This document shows positions 29,493-37,979 of a stretch of DNA of 64,000 nucleotides, one piece after another (the stretch's first letter is position 1; every line of letters starts with the position of its first letter). The notes below the pieces were generated by a model. It did no database searches. It was not told where the DNA came from and saw only the letters and a program-made list of their open reading frames with translations. This stretch comes from Alloboseaceae bacterium BT-24-1 (GTDB lineage: Bacteria; Pseudomonadota; Alphaproteobacteria; Rhizobiales; Beijerinckiaceae), in NCBI GenBank assembly GCA_025846845.1, contig JAOYTL010000003.1:124001-188000 (forward strand), in the 5' to 3' direction. The position numbers were made by a program, and so were the translations under genes.

Positions 29493-31190
29493 TCAGCCCG
29501 CTGCCTGCAGCAATGTCCTGCCGGATGCGCCGTCCGGTAACCACAACTCGGCCTTGCCGACCAGATGGCCCTGCAGATACGTCACGCCCCAATCGCACAG
29601 CATCGACGCCTGCAACTCGTCGTCGACCCATTCGGCGACGGTCTCGACGCCGAGATGATGGGCGAGTTCGAGCAGGGTGCGCACGAAGAAGCGATCGTCC
29701 GTCGAGCGCCGCAGGTTCTGCGTGAAGGCGCCGTCGAGCTTGAGGACGTCGATCGGAAAGGCACGCAGATGCCTGAGCGAGGTGTGGCCCGCGCCGAAAT
29801 CGTCGATCGCGATGCGGGGACCGCACTGCTTGATCCGGGTAAGCAGCTTCGCCATCCGCGCCGGATCCTCGATCGTCGCGGTCTCGGTGATCTCGACGAT
29901 CAGGCGCTTCGCAGCCGCCGGGCTTGCCGCGACCCCGGCTTCGAAGCCCTCGATCCAATCGGGATCGGCGAGCGACCGCGGCGAGACGTTGATCGACAGC
30001 ACCGCCTCCGGCCGCTCCGCCAGGAACGACATGGCAAGCTCGAACACGCGATGATCGAACAGGCCGACCAGCCCGCGTCGTTCGAGCAGCGGCACCAGCT
30101 CCGCCGCGGCGAGGAAGCCGCCGACCTGCGGGCGCTCGACCCGCAGCAGCGCCTCGCTGAAGGCGAGGGCCCGCCCCTTGGCCGTCACGACGGGTTGGAA
30201 GGCCAATCTCACCTTGCGTTCGTTGAGGGCGGCGACAGCCTCGAGGTCGAGACGCGGTGCTGCCTCGCTCGCCTCGGCCGCGACAGGGCGCCGCGCGATC
30301 ACGGCAGCGTCGCGGGCGCTCGCCTCGGCGCCGGCGAGTGCGTTCTCGGCGGCCTCGACCAGCACCGAGCCATGGCGGGATAGATCGGGGGCAATCGCGG
30401 CCCCGACATGCAGCCGCGCCAGCGCGATCCCGCGCGAGGTCTCGACTGCCGAGCGCGCCACTGCCTTGATGAAGCGCTGCGCTGCTGCCTCGATCTGATT
30501 GGCCGGGCAGGCACCGAGGAGGATGGCGAAACGGTTGCCGGCATAGTGCATCAGCTGGTCGCGCCGGCGCATTACCGAATGCAGGCGTTGCCGGACCTCT
30601 TCGATGATCTCCTCGGTCCCCTCATGGCCGAAATCGTTGTTGAGCTTCGCAAGGTCGCCGATCGACGCAACCAGCACGACGACGGATCGCTCCGCTGCAA
30701 GGTGCTCCGCCAGAGCCGCGTCGACACGCTCGACCAGCGCATCGCGATCGCAGAGATCGCTGCCGGCCATTGCGAGTTCGTCTGCCCGCACGGCGCGCTC
30801 CAGCCTGAGCACGCCGCGCGCGCTTGCCGGGCGGCCGTCGATACCGGAGAACCAGCGCCCCGCATCCTCGATCCACATCTTGCGACCAGCGAGATCGGCG
30901 GCGTAGCGCGTGCGATAGATCGCCCCATCGCCGAGATCCTGCCCGCCGGAAGAGAAGATCGCGTCATAGCGGCTGCGGCCGCTGCCGGGTTCGACCAGCC
31001 CGGCGAAGGCCAGGCCGCGCTCCAGAACCGCCGCCGGCACCGGTCCAAGCACCTCGGCTGCGTTAGGCCCCCAGCTCAACGTGTCGCTGCCGATGTCCCA
31101 GCTATAGGCGACTTCGCCGATCGAGGAGAGCAGGCTGCGCGGCTCGACGATCCTCTCGTCGCTGGAACCGAACAGGGACGGCGCAGGCAT
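29493..31190 (-). CDS. PAS-like / degenerate GGDEF / EAL signalling protein
   Basis: 565 residues, cytosolic. A PAS-like sensor region (about 20-120) precedes a GGDEF domain whose active-site motif reads AGNRF, so it should not make cyclic-di-GMP. The C-terminal EAL domain keeps EALLR, the NVSP loop, EITET, DDFGAGHTSL, the KLDG lysine and the late Glu in VAEWVDDE, so phosphodiesterase activity is plausible although AEGVE is altered. The degenerate GGDEF may bind GTP and regulate the EAL domain. The start is uncertain; ATG 31190 is used since the sequence upstream lacks conservation-like character. Confidence 0.85.
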   Translation of the reverse strand: MPAPSLFGSSDERIVEPRSLLSSIGEVAYSWDIGSDTLSWGPNAAEVLGPVPAAVLERGLAFAGLVEPGSGRSRYDAIFSSGGQDLGDGAIYRTRYAADLAGRKMWIEDAGRWFSGIDGRPASARGVLRLERAVRADELAMAGSDLCDRDALVERVDAALAEHLAAERSVVVLVASIGDLAKLNNDFGHEGTEEIIEEVRQRLHSVMRRRDQLMHYAGNRFAILLGACPANQIEAAAQRFIKAVARSAVETSRGIALARLHVGAAIAPDLSRHGSVLVEAAENALAGAEASARDAAVIARRPVAAEASEAAPRLDLEAVAALNERKVRLAFQPVVTAKGRALAFSEALLRVERPQVGGFLAAAELVPLLERRGLVGLFDHRVFELAMSFLAERPEAVLSINVSPRSLADPDWIEGFEAGVAASPAAAKRLIVEITETATIEDPARMAKLLTRIKQCGPRIAIDDFGAGHTSLRHLRAFPIDVLKLDGAFTQNLRRSTDDRFFVRTLLELAHHLGVETVAEWVDDELQASMLCDWGVTYLQGHLVGKAELWLPDGASGRTLLQAAG

Positions 31191-31329
31191 GGGTGCGGCT
31201 GCCTTGGGCGATAGGGAGGAAACCGCCCCGTTCTGGGTGTGGGAAGGTGGAGAACTGTGCCGAAACGATGCATGTACCTGCGTTAACGCTGGGTTAAGAT
31301 TGGCGCCCGGATTGCAGAGATTCGCTCTC

Positions 31330-31345
31330 GAACACTCGAATGTTC
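31330..31345. promoter_or_regulatory. Inverted repeat upstream of the small ORF at 31358
   Basis: GAACA-N6-TGTTC inverted repeat, ending 12 nt before the small gene start and lying in the gap to the divergent EAL gene. It does not match the alphaproteobacterial LexA direct repeat. Candidate operator of unknown regulator. Confidence 0.35.
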
Positions 31346-31357
31346 CGGAGCAGCACA

Positions 31358-31573
31358 ATGGTCGAACCAGAACGACCCGAGGCGGCCTTCGTCTACGAAG
31401 AGGAGCGCACCCCGTGCGCCTCCGCCGCTTTCCTCGTCCAGCTTGCCGCCAGTCACGCCGGAATCGGCCCGTTCGCCCGTCGCGACCGCGAAACCCCATT
31501 CATCGGCGCTCGCCGCTATTATGAAGGGATCGCGAGCCGCGGCCTGCCCCGCAGGCTCCTGCGCTCGGCCTGA
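31358..31573 (+). CDS. Small hypothetical protein
   Basis: 71 residues, not recognised. The ATG has a well-placed ribosome site (GGAG, 7 nt upstream), which is the main reason to accept it. The sequence is acidic at the start (VEPERPEAAFVYEEER) and basic at the end (RGLPRRLLRSA), soluble, with one Cys and a central Ala-rich helix-like stretch. It lies divergent from the EAL protein gene and ends just before the rpmF terminator. Real but of unknown function. Confidence 0.6.
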   Translation: MVEPERPEAAFVYEEERTPCASAAFLVQLAASHAGIGPFARRDRETPFIGARRYYEGIASRGLPRRLLRSA

Positions 31574-31580
31574 AGCCCAA

Positions 31581-31607
31581 ACGAAAAAGGCCGGCCTTGC
31601 GGCCGGC
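31581..31607 (-). terminator. Rho-independent terminator of rpmF
   Basis: 7-bp stem GCCGGCC (31590-31596) with 31601-31607, loop TTGC, followed on the minus strand by CTTTTTCGTTT. It lies 45 nt after the rpmF stop and 17 nt after the convergent small ORF, so it may serve both. Confidence 0.8.
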
Positions 31608-31651
31608 ACTCTTCGATCTTGCCGACAGGAACCCAAGCGGGCCCCGCCATA

Positions 31652-31837
31652 TCAGGCCTCGGTCTTGGCCTTCAGCACCTGACGGCCACGGTACATGCCG
31701 GACTTCAGGTCGATATGATGCGGACGGCGCAGCTCGCCCGAGTTCTTGTCCTCGATATAGGTGGGCTGCTTCAGCGCGTCGGCCGAGCGGCGCATGCCGC
31801 GCTTCGACGGCGAGGTCTTTCTCTTCGGAACGGCCAT
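31652..31837 (-). CDS. rpmF: 50S ribosomal protein L32
   Basis: 61 residues, full length. MAVPKRKTSPSKRGMRRS at the start is the invariant L32 N-terminus. This is the Cys-free alphaproteobacterial form without a zinc ribbon. Component of the large ribosomal subunit near the peptidyl transferase exit region. Flanked upstream by mtgA in the same direction after about 150 bp. Confidence 0.98.
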   Translation of the reverse strand: MAVPKRKTSPSKRGMRRSADALKQPTYIEDKNSGELRRPHHIDLKSGMYRGRQVLKAKTEA

Positions 31838-31950
31838 CGGTACTCTCCATCATGCCTTCGCGCGAGGCGGGGCTTCTCACCCGCACCACTGTCGCGACGA
31901 CGTCACATCCGTGATGAGGGCTGGCCTTTACACGCTCGCGCGCGCCCTGG

Positions 31951-31989
31951 CTAGACCATGCTGCGGAAAAAGTGGCACCAACTGCTTCC
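31951..31989. repeat. Degenerate copy of a rhizobial extragenic palindrome
   Basis: CTAGACCATGCTGCGGAAAA followed by AGTGGCACC resembles the element at 35797 (CTAGAGCATG, then AAAAGTGGGAACC). It lies between mtgA and rpmF and runs into the mtgA stop. Confidence 0.5.
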
Positions 31990-32691
31990 TCAGGAAGGCA
32001 GCGCACAGTTGCCGAGCGGGCCGAGCTGGTTCATCCGCCGCTGCACCCGTCCGGCCGCCGACTGCAGCGCGCGGCTCGGCCGCGACGGATTGCGCAGGAT
32101 CGGGTTTGGTAGAGCGCCGGCGAGCCTTGCTGCCTCGGCGGGTGTGAGCCGCGAAGCAGGCTTGCCGAAATGGCGCTGGGCCGCCGCTTCCGCGCCGAAG
32201 ACGCCGTCGCCCCATTCGGCGATGTTGAGATAGACCTCGATCACCCGCCGCTTCGGCCAGGCGAGGTCGATCGCCAGGGCCATCGGCAACTCCATGCCTT
32301 TGCGCAGATAGGAGCGGCCAGGCCACAGAAACAGGTTCTTGGCCGTCTGCATGGTCAGCGTCGATGCGCCGCGGCTCGGCCCGTCCTCGTCCTGCAGCAC
32401 CGCGTTGAGCTCGCCCCAGTCGACGCCACTATGGGAACAGAAGCGCTGATCCTCCGAGGCGATCACAGCGCGGATCAGATGCGGCGATATCTGCGCCAGC
32501 GGTACCCAGTCGCGCTCCACCGTCCGCAAGGTCAGCCAGCGGCCGATCATCAGGGTCGAAGGCGCCGGCACGAAACGGTAAAGCAGCAGCAAGGCGACGA
32601 AGACGATCACCAGCGCCAGCACCAGTCGGACCAGGGCGCGGATGATCCGGCCCGCGAGACTCCCGCGTCGCGGAGCCGGAGTGTCAGCCAT
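31990..32691 (-). CDS. mtgA: Monofunctional biosynthetic peptidoglycan transglycosylase
   Basis: 233 residues from the ATG at 32691, chosen because GGGGGA lies 9 nt upstream while the ATG at 32700 abuts it. One N-terminal membrane anchor (about 14-37) then a GT51 domain: catalytic Glu80 in ASEDQRF, and the family block GASTLTMQTAKNLFL (108-122). It polymerises lipid II into glycan strands on the periplasmic face of the inner membrane. Divergent from ispA (87 nt apart). Confidence 0.96.
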   Translation of the reverse strand: MADTPAPRRGSLAGRIIRALVRLVLALVIVFVALLLLYRFVPAPSTLMIGRWLTLRTVERDWVPLAQISPHLIRAVIASEDQRFCSHSGVDWGELNAVLQDEDGPSRGASTLTMQTAKNLFLWPGRSYLRKGMELPMALAIDLAWPKRRVIEVYLNIAEWGDGVFGAEAAAQRHFGKPASRLTPAEAARLAGALPNPILRNPSRPSRALQSAAGRVQRRMNQLGPLGNCALPS

Positions 32692-32778
32692 GCGCGTCAT
32701 TCCCCCACGCTTGACGATTACGGCCGCCTCCGGCAAGCCCCGCGCGCCAAACTCCGCCAGCCAACGCGAGAAGTGATC

Positions 32779-33732
32779 ATGAGTTCCGTGGAACGGACCG
32801 CCCCCGCCGCGGCTTTGGCCAGCGCCCTGTCGGAAACGGCTGTGGCGATCGAGGCGCTGCTCGAAGCACTGTTGCAGGACAAGCCCGAGACCGGCGAAAT
32901 CCATCGCCCGGCCCGGCTGCTCGCGGCGATGCGTCATGGCGCGCTCGCCGGCGGCAAGCGCCTTCGGCCCTTCCTCGTCGTCGAGACGGCCAGGCTCTTC
33001 GGCGTCCCTGCCGAGCAGGCTTTGCGCGCCGGCGCCGCTGTCGAGCTCGCCCATTGCTACTCGCTGGTCCATGACGACCTGCCGGCCATGGACGACGACG
33101 ACACCCGTCGTGGCCGCCCGACCGTGCACAAGGCCTTCGACGAGGCAACCGCGATCCTCGCCGGCGACGGCCTGCTGACACTCGCCTTCGACGTCATCGC
33201 CGATCGAAGGACGCATCCGGACGGGGAGACGCGCGCCGCGATCATCCTGCAGCTCGCCCGTTCGCTCGGGCTCGGCGGCATGGTCGGCGGCCAGATGCTC
33301 GATCTTGCCGCCGAAGGGCGCTTTTCCGACGACGGCACTCCAGGCAGGCTCGGCGAGGTCGAGATCCGCCGGATGCAGGCGATGAAGACCGGCGCCCTGC
33401 TCGCCGGCAGCGTCATGATCGGCGCCCGCCTCGGCCAGTCAGATGCGACGCGGATGGCCGCGCTGGAGCGCTATGGCAAGGCGCTCGGCGCCGCTTTCCA
33501 GGTCGCCGACGACATCCTCGACATCGAGGCGAGCCCGGAACAGATGGGCAAGGCGACGGCAAAGGACGATGCCAAGGGCAAGGCCACACTCGTCGAAGCG
33601 CTCGGCCTTTCCGCCGCCAAGGGCGAGCGCGACCGGCTGAGCGAAGAAGCGATCACGGCACTCGCCGAATTCGGGCCGGAGGCGGCGATGCTGCGCGCAG
33701 CCGCGCAGTTCACCGCGCGGCGCAAGAGCTGA
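32779..33732 (+). CDS. ispA: Polyprenyl (farnesyl/geranylgeranyl) diphosphate synthase
   Basis: 317 residues. First aspartate-rich motif DDLPAMD (99-105) preceded by CYSLVH, and second motif DDILD late in the protein; the allylic and IPP-binding GGKRLRP (58-63) is intact. This is the IspA type, which joins IPP to dimethylallyl or geranyl diphosphate to give C15 (possibly C20) prenyl diphosphate for quinones, carotenoids and undecaprenyl phosphate. ispG, an upstream pathway gene, lies 2.1 kb away on the other strand. Stop is 3 nt from the convergent kup stop. Confidence 0.93.
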   Translation: MSSVERTAPAAALASALSETAVAIEALLEALLQDKPETGEIHRPARLLAAMRHGALAGGKRLRPFLVVETARLFGVPAEQALRAGAAVELAHCYSLVHDDLPAMDDDDTRRGRPTVHKAFDEATAILAGDGLLTLAFDVIADRRTHPDGETRAAIILQLARSLGLGGMVGGQMLDLAAEGRFSDDGTPGRLGEVEIRRMQAMKTGALLAGSVMIGARLGQSDATRMAALERYGKALGAAFQVADDILDIEASPEQMGKATAKDDAKGKATLVEALGLSAAKGERDRLSEEAITALAEFGPEAAMLRAAAQFTARRKS

Positions 33733-33735
33733 GGC

Positions 33736-35721
33736 TCAGACGGTGACCTGCGTGCCGACCTCGACGACGCGGCCGGTCGGGATCTGGAAGAAGTTGGTGG
33801 CGTCGGTCGCGCTCTTGGTCAGGCCGATATAAAGATTGTCCTGCCAGATCGGCATGCCCGATTGCGGCGAGGCCTTGATCGAGCGGCGCGACAGGAAGAA
33901 CGAGGTCGACATGATGTCGAACTTGAAGCCCTGCTTGCGCAGGATGGCCAGCCCCTTCGGTACGTTCGGGCTCTCCATGTAGCCGTAGACCATCTCGACC
34001 CGCCAGAAATCGTCGGTGATGCGCGAGAGCCGGACGCGTTCGCTCTCGGCGACGCGCGGCGTATCGGCGGAGCGCACGGTCAGGATCACATTGCGCTCGT
34101 GCAGCACCTTGTTGTGCTTGAGGTTGTGCAGCAGCGAGGCCGGCGCCGTCTCCGGATCGCTGGTCAGGAACACCGCCATGCCCTTGACCCGATAGGGCGG
34201 GCTCTTGGTCAGCATGCCGACCAGTTCGAGCAGCGGCACGTCGGTCTTGCGGGTCTTGTCGAACAGGATCTTGGTGCCGCGCACCCAGGTCCACATCAGG
34301 AGGACCAGCGCCATGGCGAACAGCACCGGCACATAGCCGCCGCTGAGCAGCTTCAGGAGGTTCGCCGAGAAGAAGGCGACGTCGATGATGAGGAAGGGCA
34401 GGATCACAGCCACAGCGGCCGTCAGCCCCCAGCGCCAGCCGCGCCAGATCACGATGAAGGCGAGCAGCGAGTCGACCAGCATCGCGCCGAACACCGAGAT
34501 GCCATAGGCGTGCGAGAGATTGGACGAGGTCTTGAAGGTCCAGACCAGCAGCAGCACCGTGAACAGCAGCAGGATGTTGATGCGCGGGATGTAGATTTGC
34601 CCGGAGGTGTGCTCGGAGGTATGGCGGATCTCGAGGCGCGGCAAGAGACCGAGCTGGATCGCCTGACGGGTCAGCGAATAGGCGCCGGTGATTACCGCCT
34701 GGCTCGCGATGATGGTGGCGAGCGTCGCCATGATCACCAGCGGCAGGATCAGCGCCGGCGGGGCGAGCTTGTAGAACGGATTGTCGATCGCAGTCGGGTC
34801 GGACAGGATCAGCGCGCCCTGGCCGAGATAGTTCAGCCACAAGGCCGGGAAGACCAGGTAAATCCAGGCGCTGCGGATCGGCCCGCGACCGAAATGGCCC
34901 ATATCGGCATAGAGCGCCTCCGCTCCCGTAACCGCCAGGCAGACGCTGCCGAGCACGGCCAGCGACAGGCCCGGATGGTCGATGAAGAAGCGCACGCCCC
35001 AATAGGGGTTGATCGAGGCGAAGACGCCGAGATCATCGGAGATGTGGTAGATTCCGAGGCCGGCCAGGGTCAAAAACCAGATCGTCATGACCGGGCCGAA
35101 GAAATTGGCGACCTTGCCGGTGCCGCGGCTCTGCACCAGGAACAGCGCGATCAGGATCACCGATGCGATGGTGATGACGTAGTCGTTGAGCACCGGCGTC
35201 ACCAGCTTCAGGCCCTCGACCGCCGAGAGCACCGAGATCGCCGGGGTGATCACCGCATCGCCATAGAACAGCGCCGCGCCCGCCATGCCGAGGAAGAGCA
35301 CGATGCCACCGCGCGTGCGCCCGAGCGCACGCTGCGCCAGCGCCACCAAGGTCAGCGTGCCACCCTCGCCGTTGTTGTCGGCCCGCAGCAGCAGCACGAC
35401 ATATTTCAGCGTTACCACGATGACGAGCGACCACAGGATCAGCGAAAGCACGCCGATCACCACCTCGCGCGGCAATGGGGCAGCCAGTGTAACTGCCGCG
35501 CCGCCGCCATGTCCGCCCGAGGCTGCGCCGGTCGCGGCCAGGATCGTCTCGCGCAGCGCATAGAGCGGACTGGTGCCGATATCGCCATAGACGACGCCCA
35601 GTGCACCGAGCGCCAGCGCGGCATAGCTTTGCGTGGAGTGGCCGTTGCCGGCCGGCTCGTCGAGTCCGAAGCGGTCACCGTCCGGCTTGGACGCCGGCGG
35701 GTGCTGCTGGTCATGACCCAT
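33736..35721 (-). CDS. kup: KUP family potassium uptake protein
   Basis: 661 residues from the ATG at 35721 (GGAG 7 nt upstream). The N-terminal membrane region starts with the diagnostic ALGALGVVYGDIGTSPLYALRE and has about twelve segments up to residue 460; the remaining part is a soluble C-terminal domain. KUP proteins import K+ with protons across the inner membrane. Rhizobial genomes often carry several copies. Convergent with ispA. Confidence 0.96.
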   Translation of the reverse strand: MGHDQQHPPASKPDGDRFGLDEPAGNGHSTQSYAALALGALGVVYGDIGTSPLYALRETILAATGAASGGHGGGAAVTLAAPLPREVVIGVLSLILWSLVIVVTLKYVVLLLRADNNGEGGTLTLVALAQRALGRTRGGIVLFLGMAGAALFYGDAVITPAISVLSAVEGLKLVTPVLNDYVITIASVILIALFLVQSRGTGKVANFFGPVMTIWFLTLAGLGIYHISDDLGVFASINPYWGVRFFIDHPGLSLAVLGSVCLAVTGAEALYADMGHFGRGPIRSAWIYLVFPALWLNYLGQGALILSDPTAIDNPFYKLAPPALILPLVIMATLATIIASQAVITGAYSLTRQAIQLGLLPRLEIRHTSEHTSGQIYIPRINILLLFTVLLLVWTFKTSSNLSHAYGISVFGAMLVDSLLAFIVIWRGWRWGLTAAVAVILPFLIIDVAFFSANLLKLLSGGYVPVLFAMALVLLMWTWVRGTKILFDKTRKTDVPLLELVGMLTKSPPYRVKGMAVFLTSDPETAPASLLHNLKHNKVLHERNVILTVRSADTPRVAESERVRLSRITDDFWRVEMVYGYMESPNVPKGLAILRKQGFKFDIMSTSFFLSRRSIKASPQSGMPIWQDNLYIGLTKSATDATNFFQIPTGRVVEVGTQVTV

Positions 35722-35796
35722 CAAGTCGCTCCGCGGGTGCTGCAATGCAGCGGAAGGCCGGGGCCTCTAGCACGGCATGTCTCACAGGCAAAGACG

Positions 35797-35856
35797 CTAG
35801 AGCATGTTCCCCAAAAGTGGGAACCACTTTCGGTCGGCGATCAGCTTGAATCGATT
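35797..35856. repeat. Rhizobial-type extragenic palindromic repeat
   Basis: The stretch opens CTAGAGCATG and contains AAAGTGG-GAA-CCACTTT (35814-35830), a 7-bp stem. This wording (AGAGCATG ... AAAAGTGGGAACC) is the pattern of a palindromic repeat family common between genes in Hyphomicrobiales. It lies between ispG and kup. Confidence 0.65.
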
Positions 35857-35872
35857 AGATGGCTGGAAGCGC

Positions 35873-37150
35873 CTATTCGGCTGCGGCGGCCCGGGCGCCG
35901 TAGCGCCTCTCGACGTAAGTCTCGACCATCGTCTTGAACTCGGCGGCGATCGCAGGCCCTCGCAAGGTCGCGACCTTCTTGCCGTCGACGAAGACCGGCG
36001 CGGTCGGCACCTCGCCTGTGCCCGGCAGCGAGATGCCGATATCGGCATGCTTGGACTCACCGGGGCCGTTGACGATGCAACCCATCACCGCGACGTTGAG
36101 CGCCTCGATGCCGGGATAACGCGTCTTCCACTCCGGCATGGAGGTGGAAATCCAGCTCTGGATGTCCATCGCCAGCTCCTGGAACACCGTCGACGTCGTC
36201 CGTCCGCAGCCTGGACAGGCCGCAACCAGCGGCACGAACGCGCGAAAGCCCATGGTCTGCAGCAATTCCTGCGAGGCTTTCACCTCGAGCGTGCGATCGC
36301 CACCGGGTTCCGGCGTCAGCGAGAAGCGGATCGTGTCGCCGATCCCGTCCTGCAGCAGCACGCCGAGCGCCGCCGAGGAGGCGACGAGGCCCTTGGAGCC
36401 CATCCCGGCCTCGGTCAGACCGAGATGGATGGCATAGTCGCCGCGCTGCGCGAGCATACGGTAGACCGCGATCAGATCCTGCACGCCCGAGACCTTGGCC
36501 GAGAGGATGATCTTGTCTTTACCAAGCCCGATCTCCTCGGCGCGCTCGGCCGAGAACAGGGCAGACTGCACCATCGCCTCGCGCATCACCGCGCGCGCAT
36601 CCAGCGGTTTGCGCGCGGCAGCGTTTATGTCCATCAGCGATGTCAACAATTCCTGGTCGAGCGAGCCCCAGTTCGCACCGATCCGCACGCTCTTGCCGTG
36701 CCTGATCGCGAGCTCGACGATCTGGCCGAACTGCTTGTCCTTCTTGTCCTTGAAGCCGACATTGCCGGGATTGATCCGGTATTTCGCCAGCGCCTGGGCG
36801 CAGGCCGGATGGTCGGTCAGCAGTTTGTGGCCGATGTAGTGGAAGTCGCCGATCAGCGGCACGTCGATGCCGAGGATGTCGAGCCGCTCACGGATATGCG
36901 GCACGGCCGCCGCCGCCTCGTCGCGGTCGACGGTGATGCGGACCAGCTCCGAACCTGCCCGCGCCAGCGCCGCGACCTGTCCGACCGTCGCCGGAATATC
37001 GGCGGTGTCGGTATTGGTCATCGACTGCACGATGATCGGCGCGCCGCCGCCGACCTGCACATGGCCGACCATCACAGGCACGGTACGCTTGCGCGGCGCC
37101 GGTGCGGCTTCAGGCCCCTCGGGCAGGCAGGTCAGAAGCTGTTCGCTCAT
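35873..37150 (-). CDS. ispG: 4-hydroxy-3-methylbut-2-en-1-yl diphosphate synthase (flavodoxin)
   Basis: 425 residues from MSEQLLTCLPEG. IspG reduces the cyclodiphosphate MEcPP to HMBPP, the penultimate step of the MEP isoprenoid pathway, using a [4Fe-4S] cluster. Cluster ligands are visible: Cys312 and Cys315 (CPGCGRTT) and Cys358 (MGCIVNGPGE, with the conserved Glu365). The TIM-barrel half starts with GGGAPIIVQSMTNTDT. Co-oriented with zur upstream and kup downstream, with repeat elements in both gaps, so probably its own unit. Confidence 0.97.
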   Translation of the reverse strand: MSEQLLTCLPEGPEAAPAPRKRTVPVMVGHVQVGGGAPIIVQSMTNTDTADIPATVGQVAALARAGSELVRITVDRDEAAAAVPHIRERLDILGIDVPLIGDFHYIGHKLLTDHPACAQALAKYRINPGNVGFKDKKDKQFGQIVELAIRHGKSVRIGANWGSLDQELLTSLMDINAAARKPLDARAVMREAMVQSALFSAERAEEIGLGKDKIILSAKVSGVQDLIAVYRMLAQRGDYAIHLGLTEAGMGSKGLVASSAALGVLLQDGIGDTIRFSLTPEPGGDRTLEVKASQELLQTMGFRAFVPLVAACPGCGRTTSTVFQELAMDIQSWISTSMPEWKTRYPGIEALNVAVMGCIVNGPGESKHADIGISLPGTGEVPTAPVFVDGKKVATLRGPAIAAEFKTMVETYVERRYGARAAAAE

Positions 37151-37236
37151 CGAATGATCCGGATTTCGCCGGCAGCGGCTCGTCGGGGTTGCACTGCGCT
37201 CTCGCTCGGTGATCGTCAAGCCGTCTAGAGCCGGAT

Positions 37237-37263
37237 CCGATCAGGTTGGCTCAACCTGATCGG
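37237..37263. repeat. Perfect 12-bp hairpin between zur and ispG
   Basis: CCGATCAGGTTG (37237-37248) pairs with 37252-37263 around a 3-nt loop. It lies just after the zur stop. No T-tract follows, so it is either a weak terminator or another extragenic palindrome; nearby TTAGATGGAGACCGGTTT suggests a larger repeat unit reaching about 37330. Confidence 0.55.
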
Positions 37264-37304
37264 TGAATCCGTCTCCAACTTTTAGATGGAGACCGGTTTA
37301 CCGA

Positions 37305-37862
37305 TCATGCTTGCGATGCAAGCTGATCGGAACGGGCTCCAGCGTCGCGGCAGTGCTCGCAGCGCCCGACGATCTCGACCACCTGGTAGGAGGTCTGAAA
37401 GCGGCGCCCCTCGGCCATCCCCTTGATCGCGGCGCGCATGGCCGACGAAGCATCCTCATCGACGCCGCCGCAGACCTCGCAGATCAGGAAGGCGACCGCC
37501 TCGTTTGCGCCATGCCCGTGCGGGCAGGCGATGAAGGCGTTGCGCGAGCTCAACCGGTGCACGAAGCCCTGCTCGACCAGGAAGTCGAGCGCCCGGTAGA
37601 TCGAGATCGGCGCCAGCCGACGCCCGCCCGGCGGCGAGATCCGGTCGGCGAGATCATAGGCGCCGACCGGCTTGTGGTCGGCATAGAGCGCTTCCAGCGC
37701 CTTGCGCCGGATCGGCGTCAGCCGCAGGCCGCGCTCGCGGCAGACCGCCTCGGCCCGCGCCAGACCGGCAGCGGCATGGCGCGAATGATCGTGGGCGTGC
37801 TGGCATTGGCCATGCGCGTGGTCGTGATCGTGATGGTCGCTTGCAGGCTGCATTTTCGTCAT
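37305..37862 (-). CDS. zur: Zinc uptake regulator Zur (Fur family)
   Basis: 185 residues. The Fur-family winged helix is clear (RLTPIRRKALEALY, RRLAPISIYRALDFLVEQGFVHRL), and SRNAFIACPHGH with FLICEVCGGVDE is the alphaproteobacterial Zur pattern. Structural zinc cysteines are Cys128/Cys131 and Cys168/Cys171. The N-terminus is an unusual His-rich tail with nine His between residues 10 and 29. Zur represses zinc importers when zinc is plentiful; no znu genes are in the window. The start is taken as ATG 37862; an ATG 9 nt further in is possible and no ribosome site decides. Confidence 0.92.
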   Translation of the reverse strand: MTKMQPASDHHDHDHAHGQCQHAHDHSRHAAAGLARAEAVCRERGLRLTPIRRKALEALYADHKPVGAYDLADRISPPGGRRLAPISIYRALDFLVEQGFVHRLSSRNAFIACPHGHGANEAVAFLICEVCGGVDEDASSAMRAAIKGMAEGRRFQTSYQVVEIVGRCEHCRDAGARSDQLASQA

Positions 37863-37979
37863 GTTGCGTTGCAATAGCACATCGGGCACCGTCCCGGTGA
37901 CCGACGCTCCCTCGCTGGCGCAATGCCAGCCTCCGCCGGTAAGTTAAGCGTTCTCAGGCCAAATGTCAGGAGCCGCCCC

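Noticed and set aside
33862..35937. 691-residue plus-strand frame opposite kup
   Set aside because: Antisense shadow, Arg/His/Gln-rich with no conserved motif; kup is certain.
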